A stretch of DNA of 64,000 nt. Source: Akkermansiaceae bacterium (lineage in GTDB: Bacteria; Verrucomicrobiota; Verrucomicrobiia; Verrucomicrobiales; Akkermansiaceae). Below are positions 18,167-26,536 of this stretch, piece after piece. The position numbers were made by a program, and so were the translations under genes. Position 1 is the stretch's first letter, and every line of letters starts with the position of its first letter. The notes under the pieces are model-generated. The model did no database searches, was not told the origin of the DNA, and saw only the letters and a program-made list of their open reading frames with translations. The DNA is taken from assembly GCA_024233135.1 (NCBI GenBank), contig JACKPZ010000003.1, positions 1-64,000 on the forward strand. The letters are read 5' to 3'.

Positions 18167-19366
18167 ATGGACCCGTCTTCACCCGACCCCCTCGCCTTCG
18201 TATCCCATGCCCCCGGTTTGTGGAACGATGTCCCTCCCAGCCAGTGGGACGACTACAAATGGCAGCTCCGCAACCGCATCCACACGCTCGGCGATCTGGA
18301 GGCGAGGCTGAATCTGACCGATGTCGAACGCGCCGGAGTGTTGCTCGCCGGGCACAAGCTGGCGATGGCGATCACGCCGCACTTTTTCAACCTGATCGAC
18401 CCCGATGACCCGGACTGTCCGATCCGCCGCCAGGTGATTCCACGCATCGAGGAGGGCTGGACGGCGCCTGAAGAACTCGCGGACCCGTGTGGTGAGGACT
18501 CGCACATGCCGGTGCCCGGGCTGGTGCACCGCTATCCGGACCGCGTGCTGTTTCTCGTGACCGACCGCTGTGCTTCGTATTGCCGGTATTGCACGAGGTC
18601 GCGCGTCGTCTCCGGCGTCGGCGAGCAGCATCTGGAAACGCAGTGGGAAGCCGCTTTCCGCTACCTGGAAAGAACCCCGCAGGTCCGCGACGTGCTTCTC
18701 TCAGGAGGCGACCCGCTGCTTTTCTCCGACGAGCGGCTGGACAAGATCCTGAGCCGCCTGCGCTCGATCCCGCACATCAAGTTCGTGCGGATCGGCTCGC
18801 GCATTCCGATTTTCCTCCCCCAACGGATCACCCCGGACTTGTGCGCGATGCTGCGGAAACACCATCCGCTTTTCATCTCGATCCATACCAACCACCCGAA
18901 GGAGCTCACCACCGAAGTGCGGGACGCGCTCGGACGCCTGGCCGACGCCGGCGTCCCGATGGGCAACCAAAGCGTGCTGCTCCGGGGCGTGAACGACTCG
19001 GTGGACGTGCAGAAGGACCTCGTCCACAAGCTGCTGATGTGCCGGGTGAGACCATACTATCTGTATCAGTGCGATCTCATCAACGGCTCGTCCCACCTTC
19101 GGACCTCGGTGGCGGAAGGCGTCGAGGTGATCGAGGGACTGCGCGGCCACACGACCGGCTACGCGGTGCCCCAGTTCGTCATCGACGGCCCGGGCGGCGG
19201 CGGAAAAATCCCGATCAATCCGAACTACCTGATCGACAGCACGCCCGGCCGGGTGACGCTGCGGAATTTCGAGGGCAAGGTGTTCGAATACCCGGATCCG
19301 AGCCCGATTCCGACTGCCGAAATGGAGAGGCTGAACCAGCAGGCGTTCACGTCCGCGGCCGGGTGA
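18167..19366 (+). CDS. kamA: Lysine 2,3-aminomutase family radical SAM enzyme
   Basis: Radical SAM, PLP-dependent enzyme interconverting L-lysine and beta-lysine. The 399-residue protein has the 4Fe-4S motif CASYCRYC (Cys135, 139, 142), the SAM-binding LLSGGDPL segment, and the PLP lysine in the C-terminal FVIDGPGGGGKIPINPNY. The N-terminal WDDYKWQLRNRI segment matches KamA better than the shorter EF-P-modifying EpmB, though EpmB-type activity is not excluded. Beta-lysine is used as an osmolyte or for lysine fermentation; no further lysine-fermentation genes are nearby. Stands 58 bases after the M28-like gene. Confidence 0.88.
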   Translation: MDPSSPDPLAFVSHAPGLWNDVPPSQWDDYKWQLRNRIHTLGDLEARLNLTDVERAGVLLAGHKLAMAITPHFFNLIDPDDPDCPIRRQVIPRIEEGWTAPEELADPCGEDSHMPVPGLVHRYPDRVLFLVTDRCASYCRYCTRSRVVSGVGEQHLETQWEAAFRYLERTPQVRDVLLSGGDPLLFSDERLDKILSRLRSIPHIKFVRIGSRIPIFLPQRITPDLCAMLRKHHPLFISIHTNHPKELTTEVRDALGRLADAGVPMGNQSVLLRGVNDSVDVQKDLVHKLLMCRVRPYYLYQCDLINGSSHLRTSVAEGVEVIEGLRGHTTGYAVPQFVIDGPGGGGKIPINPNYLIDSTPGRVTLRNFEGKVFEYPDPSPIPTAEMERLNQQAFTSAAG

Positions 19367-19432
19367 AGCCATTCCGCTTGCCCTGCCCGGGCGGTGCTTT
19401 AGCATCCGGCGTTTCCCGTTGAACCGCCGCTG

Positions 19433-22400
19433 ATGCACCGCATTTTCATCGAAAAGAAACCGGCATTCGCCGCCGAGGCGCGCCATTTGCTCCACGACCT
19501 GCGCGAATCTCTCGCCCTGGCGCCCCTCGAAGCCGTCCGCCTGCTGCAACGTTACGATGTGGGCGGCGTCTCGGCCGCCGAATTCACGGATGCGGTGAGC
19601 CACATCCTGTCCGAACCGCAGATCGACATTGCGACAGCGGATCTCACCACCGGGGAAAACGAGACCGCCTTCGCCGTCGAGTATCTGCCCGGCCAGTTCG
19701 ACCAACGCGCCGACTCGGCCGCCCAGTGCATCCAGATCCTCACGGGAAAGGACAAACCCGTCGTCGCCTCGGCCCGGGTGATCGTGCTGCGGGGCGACCT
19801 TTCCGGCGAGGATGTCGCGAGAGTGAAGGACTACCTGATCAACAAGGTCGATTCGCATGAGGTTTCCGTGGCGGCGGATTCCGCCCGCCAGACGCCACAC
19901 ACTCCTGCGGATGTGGCGGTTCTCAGCGGTTTCGCGGAAATGGATCCACCCACCCTACGCAGGGATCTCGGCCTTGCGATGTCCGCCGAGGACGTCGCGT
20001 TCTGCCAAGGATATTTCCGTGACGAGGAAAAGCGCGACCCGTCGATCACCGAGATCCGCATGTTGGACACCTATTGGTCCGACCACTGCCGGCACACGAC
20101 ATTTCTCACGAAGATCTCGGACGTGAGTTTCGGCGATGGCACCGGTCCGATCGAGCGCGCCTGGCGGAACTATCAGGACGTCCGGGAAAAACTCGGCCGC
20201 ACGGACCGTCCGGTCACCCTGATGGACATCGCGCTGGCCGGCATGCGCGAGCTCCGCGCCTCCGGCGAACTCGACAACCTCGAGGAGTCCGATGAGATCA
20301 ACGCCGCGTCCATCGTCGTGCCCGTATCCATCGACGGCCGCCCCGAGCAGGAGTGGCTCGTGATGTTCAAAAACGAGACGCACAACCACCCGACCGAGAT
20401 CGAGCCCTTCGGCGGCGCGGCCACCTGCCTCGGCGGATGCATCCGGGATCCGCTTTCCGGCCGGTCATACGTTTATCAGGCCATGCGTGTCACCGGCGCG
20501 GCGGATCCGCTCGTCCCCTTCTCGGACACCCTTCCCGGCAAGCTGCCGCAGAAGAAGATCTGCCAGATCGCCGCCAAGGGATACTCGTCGTACGGCAACC
20601 AGATCGGCCTCGCCACCGGTCAGGTCGCGGAGGTCTATCACCCCGGCTACGTCGCCAAGAGGATGGAGATCGGCGCGGTGGTCGCCGCGGTTCCGCGTTC
20701 CAACGTGTTCCGCGGCAAACCAGCGAATGGTGACGCCATCCTCCTCATCGGAGGGCGCACCGGACGCGACGGCATCGGCGGAGCCACCGGATCGTCGAAG
20801 GAGCACACGGACACCGCGCTGGAGAATTCCGCCGAGGTCCAGAAAGGCGACGCACCGACCGAGCGCAAGATCCAGCGCCTCTTCCGAAACGCGGAACTCG
20901 CGAGGAAAATCAAGATCTGCAACGACTTCGGAGCGGGCGGCGTGTCCGTCGCCATCGGCGAGATCGCCCCGTCGCTCGACATCGACCTCGACGCCGTGCC
21001 GAAGAAATACGAAGGCCTCGACGGCACCGAGATCGCCATCTCCGAGTCGCAGGAACGCATGGCCGTCTGCATCGATCCCGCGGACATCGGGTTTTTCATC
21101 GCCGAGTCCGACAAGGAAAACCTCGAGTGCGTGCACGTCGCCACCGTGCGCGACCACGGCCGCCTGCGCATGACCTGGCGCGGCAAACAAATCGTCGATC
21201 TTTCCCGCGCGTTCCTCGACACCAACGGCGTCCAGCAAACGGCCGCGATCGAGGTCGCGTTCCCCCAGCCGCAGCCCGCGGACCACAAATCCCGATCGAT
21301 CGCCGAGCACCTGGCCGCCTTGAACCACGCTTCGCAAAAGGGCCTCGGCGAGATGTTCGACGGGTCCGTGGGCGCGGGCACCGTGCTTTGGCCATTCGGC
21401 GGTGCGCATCAACTCACACCGCCGGATGCGATGGTGGCCAAGCTGCCCGTCCTCGACGGTGACACGGACTCCGCCAGTTTCATGTCATGGGCCTACAATC
21501 CGGAGCTTTCCTCCGCTTCGCCATTCCATGGCGCCGCGTGGGCGGTCACCGAGTCGGTGCTCAAATGCGTCTCGGCCGGCGCCCGGCTCTCCGACGTGCG
21601 CCTCACACTACAGGAATATTTCCCGAAACTCGGCAACGATCCGAAACGCTGGGCGCTGCCGTTCACCGCGCTGTTAGGAGCATTCGACGCGCAACATCAC
21701 CTGCGTCTCGCGGCGATCGGCGGCAAGGACTCGATGTCCGGATCGTTCAACGATCTCGACGTTCCGCCGACGCTCGTTTCCTTCGCCCTCGCGCCGGGGA
21801 AAGCGGGTCTCGCGATCTCCCCTGAATTCAAGGCGCCGGGAAACAAGGTCTCGCTGGTCGAAATCCCCGCGACATCCGAGGGACTGCCGGACTACGGACG
21901 GATCAAGAAAATCGCGGCCGCCATCGCGGATGCGAACGAGAAGGGACTCATCGTTTCCGCGAAACTCGCCGGCCATCCGGGCATCGCGCATGCCGCCGCG
22001 GTGTGTTGCTTCGGCAACATGCTCGGCTTCCGCCAGACGTCGGACGGACGGGGGGATCCGCTCGCGCCCGCTCCATCCACCTTCCTGATCGAGCACAACG
22101 CGCCGCTTCCCGCGGAACTGGCTGCGGTCGAGTTCGGCATGGTGACGAATGAGCCGACGTTCCATCTGGAAGGAGAGGGGCTGGAAGTTTTCCAAACTGA
22201 TCTCGCGAAGCTGTCCGCGATCTGGCAGGGGAAACTCGAAGGCGTCTATCCGACCTCGCCCGATTTCATGGACCGCTCGGTGCCTGTCGCGTTGAAAACG
22301 GACAACGGCTTGTTCCAGATCCGCAATCGCCAGTCCGCGATCGCCAATCCCAAGGTCCTGATCCCCGCGTTTCCCGGGACGAATTCCGAATACGACTCCG

Positions 22401-23143
22401 CCAAGGCGTTTCGCGAAGCGGGTGCGGAAACGGAGATCCTTGTGTTCCGCAACCTGACGACGGGCCACATCGAGGAGTCCCTCGCCGCGCTGGCGGAGAA
22501 GATCCGCGGCTCGCAGATCCTGTTCATCCCCGGCGGCTTCAGCGCGGGCGACGAACCGGACGGCTCCGCCAAGTTCATCGCCACCGTGCTGCGCAACCCG
22601 CAAGTCGCGGACGCGGTGATGGACCTGTTGAAAAACCGCGATGGTCTCATCCTCGGCATCTGCAACGGCTTCCAGGCGCTCATCAAGACCGGCCTCGTCC
22701 CCTACGGCGAGATCCGCGAGTCCACCGCCGATTCCCCCACCCTGTTCCACAACGAGATCGGCCGCCACGTTTCGTGTTATGTGAACACGCGGGTCGCCAG
22801 TGTGATGTCGCCCTGGCTGTCGAACAACGAGATCGGGGACATCCACGTGCTGCCGGTTTCGCATGGCGAAGGACGTTTCGTGGCGCCGCGCACGTTCATC
22901 GACGAGCTCGCGGCGAAGGGCCAGATCGCCACCCAATATTGCGATCCGGACGGCACGCCGACGATGGACATCGCCCACAACCCGAACGGCTCGATGGCCG
23001 CCGTCGAAGGCATCACCTCGCCGTGCGGACGCGTCTTCGGAAAGATGGCGCACACCGAACGCCGAGGGAAACACGTCGCGAAGAACATCCCCGGAAACAA
23101 GGTCCAGCCGATCTTCGACGCCGGCGTGCGTTATTTTTCCTGA
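19433..23143 (+). CDS. purL: Phosphoribosylformylglycinamidine synthase, single chain
   Basis: Purine biosynthesis enzyme that converts FGAR to FGAM with ATP and glutamine. The 1236-residue protein holds the whole complex in one chain: a PurS-like N-terminal region, two AIR-synthase-like halves (SDHCRHTTFLTKI and the ATP/FGAR loop NETHNHPTEIEPFGGAAT), and a C-terminal PurQ-type glutaminase with LGICNGFQALIKTG (nucleophile Cys) and the late His/Glu pair. Separate purS and purQ genes are therefore not required. The ATG at 19433 gives a natural N-terminus. The end lies 4 bases from the convergent porin gene; no purine operon surrounds it. Confidence 0.95.
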   Translation: MHRIFIEKKPAFAAEARHLLHDLRESLALAPLEAVRLLQRYDVGGVSAAEFTDAVSHILSEPQIDIATADLTTGENETAFAVEYLPGQFDQRADSAAQCIQILTGKDKPVVASARVIVLRGDLSGEDVARVKDYLINKVDSHEVSVAADSARQTPHTPADVAVLSGFAEMDPPTLRRDLGLAMSAEDVAFCQGYFRDEEKRDPSITEIRMLDTYWSDHCRHTTFLTKISDVSFGDGTGPIERAWRNYQDVREKLGRTDRPVTLMDIALAGMRELRASGELDNLEESDEINAASIVVPVSIDGRPEQEWLVMFKNETHNHPTEIEPFGGAATCLGGCIRDPLSGRSYVYQAMRVTGAADPLVPFSDTLPGKLPQKKICQIAAKGYSSYGNQIGLATGQVAEVYHPGYVAKRMEIGAVVAAVPRSNVFRGKPANGDAILLIGGRTGRDGIGGATGSSKEHTDTALENSAEVQKGDAPTERKIQRLFRNAELARKIKICNDFGAGGVSVAIGEIAPSLDIDLDAVPKKYEGLDGTEIAISESQERMAVCIDPADIGFFIAESDKENLECVHVATVRDHGRLRMTWRGKQIVDLSRAFLDTNGVQQTAAIEVAFPQPQPADHKSRSIAEHLAALNHASQKGLGEMFDGSVGAGTVLWPFGGAHQLTPPDAMVAKLPVLDGDTDSASFMSWAYNPELSSASPFHGAAWAVTESVLKCVSAGARLSDVRLTLQEYFPKLGNDPKRWALPFTALLGAFDAQHHLRLAAIGGKDSMSGSFNDLDVPPTLVSFALAPGKAGLAISPEFKAPGNKVSLVEIPATSEGLPDYGRIKKIAAAIADANEKGLIVSAKLAGHPGIAHAAAVCCFGNMLGFRQTSDGRGDPLAPAPSTFLIEHNAPLPAELAAVEFGMVTNEPTFHLEGEGLEVFQTDLAKLSAIWQGKLEGVYPTSPDFMDRSVPVALKTDNGLFQIRNRQSAIANPKVLIPAFPGTNSEYDSAKAFREAGAETEILVFRNLTTGHIEESLAALAEKIRGSQILFIPGGFSAGDEPDGSAKFIATVLRNPQVADAVMDLLKNRDGLILGICNGFQALIKTGLVPYGEIRESTADSPTLFHNEIGRHVSCYVNTRVASVMSPWLSNNEIGDIHVLPVSHGEGRFVAPRTFIDELAAKGQIATQYCDPDGTPTMDIAHNPNGSMAAVEGITSPCGRVFGKMAHTERRGKHVAKNIPGNKVQPIFDAGVRYFS

Positions 23144-23147
23144 TCGT

Positions 23148-24788
23148 TCACCACCACGATTCCATCTGCACGCCCCAGGTGAACCCGGAGGTTTCCGTGG
23201 CGTAGTCCGGCCCGCCGACCGATCCTTTCAGGTCATCGTCCCACAGCGCGTAGGTGAGGAACGTGCGCAATACCGGACGGCTGAAGAACTGGTCGCCCAG
23301 CGAGACTTGAGGGGCGAGCGTGATCTTGCCGAGCGTGCCACCGGTCCCACCGGGAACGTCGGAAACCCAATCGACGCCGGTTTCGAGCGCGATGCTGAAG
23401 ACGTCGTTGAGGTGCCAGATCGGCCGCACGCCACCGGAGAGCCAGTGCTGGTCGTCCACGTTCCCGCCGAAATCCGTGAACTGATAGACGAAGGAGCCGC
23501 CGACCGAAAAATGATCCGCCGGTTTCACCACCACTTGGTCGGTGAAACGGAAACGCCATGATTCCTCGGGATCCGGTCGGATGTAGGTGCCCGTGGCGTC
23601 GGAGAAGGTCTCAAACGACGAGGTGAAGGTCTTCGCCGGACCACTGCCGATCTGCAGCGACGTCTTGTGGAGGCTCTGTGGATCGAGGAAACCCTCCTCG
23701 GTCCGGACCAGCGAAAGCGCGGCCCCCGTCGAATCATCCGCCTGCCGACCGGTGGAATCGACACCCGAATTCGTGGTCGAGACCACCACGCCGACCTCCC
23801 CTTTGCCGCCGAGGAAGGGCCAGTCGTAGTAGCGGAGATCGAAGTTCGTCTTGCTGAAACCCGCGACATTGAGCGGATCCGGCGAGATCGCGCGGCTGTA
23901 AATCGCGCTTTCCGATCCATCGCCGATCCATGCGAAGGCGAGTTTCCCGGGCCCGGCCGGGATATCCTCGATACCGCCGCCCCCGCCGCTCATGTCCCAG
24001 AAGTAGAAGTCATTGATATGGATGTCGTGCCGGCGGTAGAAACGCTCGCCCGCCCACACCTTCACATCCGGCATTCCGGGGATCACGTTGGCGATCGATC
24101 CCCATAACTCCGGCGCGCCGAAATCGGTATCCGCGGAGGAGCCGTAGTCGTCATACGGATTCACGAACGAAAGCCGGTAGACCATGTGGGCGACCGGCCC
24201 GTCCTGCGCGGAGGGGCCGCCGCGGAAGAAGCCGGCCGGAAAAAACGTCTTCTCGAACGCGAGCTCGCCGTAGTTCTCCGCTTCGTTGCCGAGCCGGTAT
24301 TTCGCGAAACCCGGGATCCCGAAGGCGCGCTGGGGACCGTCCTGATCCGAGCGGCCGTAGCCGGCGCGGAAGTAGCCGTTGATATCGAGAAACCCCTCCA
24401 GCACGTTCTCGATCCGCTCGCCGAGCGGGCTCTCCCAATCGCCCCGCGTGGTGATCTCGCGGATCTCCGTGGGGCTGCGGAAACGCTGGCTCTGCTCGAG
24501 ACGGAGCGCCGTTTCGTCATCCGCGGTTTTCTCCTCCGGGGGCGGAGCCGGCACGCGGGACGAAGCACTCCTCCCGCCGCGCATCGCGGTGGAGGAAGGC
24601 GCGGGCGCCGGACGCGCTTGGTTTTCCTCCAGTTCACGGATTCGGGTTTCCAGCGCCTCGATCCGGCTTTCGTAGTCGTTCTTGAGCGCGTCCAATTCCT
24701 TCCTCAGTTCCGCCGTGTCCGGCTGGGCATGCAGAACGCCCGTGACCAATGCAAATACCGCCACCCCGGAATAACGCCAGGTATTCAT
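23148..24788 (-). CDS. LamB/maltoporin-family outer membrane porin
   Basis: A 546-residue outer membrane protein: signal peptide (1-22), a coiled-coil segment (about 25-58, ELRKELDALKNDYESRIEAL), a linker, and a beta-barrel with the maltoporin signatures KYRLGNEAENYGELAFEK and RFYRRHDIHINDFYFWDMSG. The chain ends in an aromatic residue (MESWW), as expected for barrel insertion. The coiled coil may anchor or trimerise the porin at the cell wall. It probably admits oligosaccharides, in keeping with the glycosidases in this window. Its start is divergent from rpoN with about 220 bp between. Confidence 0.85.
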   Translation of the reverse strand: MNTWRYSGVAVFALVTGVLHAQPDTAELRKELDALKNDYESRIEALETRIRELEENQARPAPAPSSTAMRGGRSASSRVPAPPPEEKTADDETALRLEQSQRFRSPTEIREITTRGDWESPLGERIENVLEGFLDINGYFRAGYGRSDQDGPQRAFGIPGFAKYRLGNEAENYGELAFEKTFFPAGFFRGGPSAQDGPVAHMVYRLSFVNPYDDYGSSADTDFGAPELWGSIANVIPGMPDVKVWAGERFYRRHDIHINDFYFWDMSGGGGGIEDIPAGPGKLAFAWIGDGSESAIYSRAISPDPLNVAGFSKTNFDLRYYDWPFLGGKGEVGVVVSTTNSGVDSTGRQADDSTGAALSLVRTEEGFLDPQSLHKTSLQIGSGPAKTFTSSFETFSDATGTYIRPDPEESWRFRFTDQVVVKPADHFSVGGSFVYQFTDFGGNVDDQHWLSGGVRPIWHLNDVFSIALETGVDWVSDVPGGTGGTLGKITLAPQVSLGDQFFSRPVLRTFLTYALWDDDLKGSVGGPDYATETSGFTWGVQMESWW

Positions 24789-24938
24789 GTTAGAGATTCG
24801 AGCAGCCGCACCCCGGTGCGGTCAAGAACCAAGGCCTCGGCCGGGTTGCTCGACAACCGGGGAACGACGGTCGATACTCGGCGGTGGGCCCGCCGCTGGC
24901 GAGGAACCAGCCGTTGTCAATCGACTATTTTTAGGTTT

Positions 24939-24954
24939 TGGCACGTATTTTGCT
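24939..24954 (+). promoter_or_regulatory. Sigma-54 (-24/-12) promoter of rpoN
   Basis: TGGCACG-TATT-TTGCT matches the sigma-54 consensus TGGCACG-N4-TTGCW at every fixed position. The predicted transcription start (about 12 bases past the -12 GC) is near 24965, giving a leader of about 45 bases to the rpoN ATG at 25010. This would place rpoN under its own product. The surrounding bases are AT-rich compared with the rest of the window. No enhancer-binding activator gene is present here. Confidence 0.75.
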
Positions 24955-25009
24955 TTGCAGCTTCGGGTTTCAGCCGTAGGTCTTGGCCGGTTCCAGCAAA
25001 CCGGCCGCC

Positions 25010-26410
25010 ATGTCGGACATTTTTCTTCACCAGAATCTCTCCCAGCAGCAGACCCTCGCGCCGCAGATGCGCAAGAGTCTGGAGATTCTCCAGTCGAGCA
25101 CCCTCGAACTCACACACCTGATTCAACAGGCGATCGAGACGAATCCGGTTCTGGAAGACATCACCGAAATGGTTTCGCTGGATGCGGAGAACGATTCCGA
25201 GGACGCCGACTCGCTCGACCACCTCAACGAGACGGACGATGACTGGCGCGATCGGTCGATTCTCGAAGGCCGTTCAACGCCGTGGACCACGGAGGACGAG
25301 GAACGCCGCCAACGGCTCTACGATTCGATCGTCGCACCGGTCACGTTGCAACAGCACCTCCAGCAGCAACTCGATCTTTCGATGGTCGATCCGGACATCC
25401 GCTCGGCCGCGCAGGCCATTTTGGGAAACCTGGACGACCGCGGGTTTCTCGATCTTCCGCTGCGCGATCTCGGGAGCAGGATGGAAATTTCTCCGAAGAC
25501 CCTCGGCAAGGCGCTCACCCTCGTGCAGTCGTTCGATCCCGCCGGTGTCGGTGCGTCGGGCATCGCGGAATCCCTCCTGCTCCAACTCGAACGCAAGGGC
25601 GAGAAGGACTCGATCGAATACCGGATCGTGCGCGACCACCTTGAGGATCTCGCCCGCAAGCGGCACCCGCAGATCGCCAAGGCGCTCGGCACGACGGTGG
25701 AGCGGGTGACCGAAGCGGCGTCGAGGATCGGCCGGCTCACTCCGAATCCGGGCGGGGATTTCAACCCGACGGGGAACCCCTACATCCTGCCCGACGTCGT
25801 GATCGAGCGGGACGACGAGGGCCGCCTGACGGCCCGCCTCACCGGCGAGCACCTGCCCAACCTGCGGATCAACGATTTCTACAAGGACATGATCGGCAAG
25901 GACGGCATCGACACCAAGGCCCGGCAGTTCCTGCGCGACCAGATCCGCGACGGACGCAGCCTGATCCGTTCGATCTCGCTGCGCCAGGAGACGATCCTCG
26001 CCATCGCCCACAAGTTGATCGAACGGCAGAAGGAGTTCTTCGAGAAAGGCCCGCGTTTCCTCCGCCCGCTGACGATGAACGACGTCGCGGACGAGCTCGA
26101 TCTGCATGCCACCACGGTTTCCAGGGCGGTCGCAGGCAAGTACATGCTCACTCCACAGGGACTCATGGAAATGCGTTCATTCTTCGCGACCGGCTACCAG
26201 ACCAGCGATGGCGCGGAGGTCTCCAACGCCGGGGTGCGCGAGGCGATCCAACAACTCGTCGCCAACGAAAACCCCGCCAAACCCTTGTCCGACGAATCGC
26301 TGATGAAGGGGCTGTCCAAACAAGGCATCAAGGTGGCGCGCCGGACGATCGCGAAATACCGCGAACAACTCGGCATCCTGCCGTCCCACCTGCGGAAGTC
26401 CTACAGCTGA
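25010..26410 (+). CDS. rpoN: RNA polymerase sigma-54 factor
   Basis: Alternative sigma factor that recognises -24/-12 promoters and needs an AAA+ activator. The 466-residue protein has the glutamine-rich activator-interacting region I (LHQNLSQQQTLAPQMRKSLEILQ), an acidic region II, the core-binding domain, and the C-terminal RpoN box ARRTIAKYRE near the end. I chose the ATG at 25010; the TTG at 24983 adds nine non-conserved residues. A consensus sigma-54 promoter lies 56 bases upstream of the ATG, so autoregulation is likely. A gene with a similar promoter in this window is glnB. Confidence 0.96.
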   Translation: MSDIFLHQNLSQQQTLAPQMRKSLEILQSSTLELTHLIQQAIETNPVLEDITEMVSLDAENDSEDADSLDHLNETDDDWRDRSILEGRSTPWTTEDEERRQRLYDSIVAPVTLQQHLQQQLDLSMVDPDIRSAAQAILGNLDDRGFLDLPLRDLGSRMEISPKTLGKALTLVQSFDPAGVGASGIAESLLLQLERKGEKDSIEYRIVRDHLEDLARKRHPQIAKALGTTVERVTEAASRIGRLTPNPGGDFNPTGNPYILPDVVIERDDEGRLTARLTGEHLPNLRINDFYKDMIGKDGIDTKARQFLRDQIRDGRSLIRSISLRQETILAIAHKLIERQKEFFEKGPRFLRPLTMNDVADELDLHATTVSRAVAGKYMLTPQGLMEMRSFFATGYQTSDGAEVSNAGVREAIQQLVANENPAKPLSDESLMKGLSKQGIKVARRTIAKYREQLGILPSHLRKSYS

Positions 26411-26536
26411 CGACGCACCGCGCCGGAAGCAAAATTTGCGGAGCTCCTGATCGAAACCGCGATGCGTCTCGACCGATCGACCGGAAACCTGTAGGCGGAG
26501 TGATGGGATGACATCCCCCGGTCGCTCCGGCGTGCC

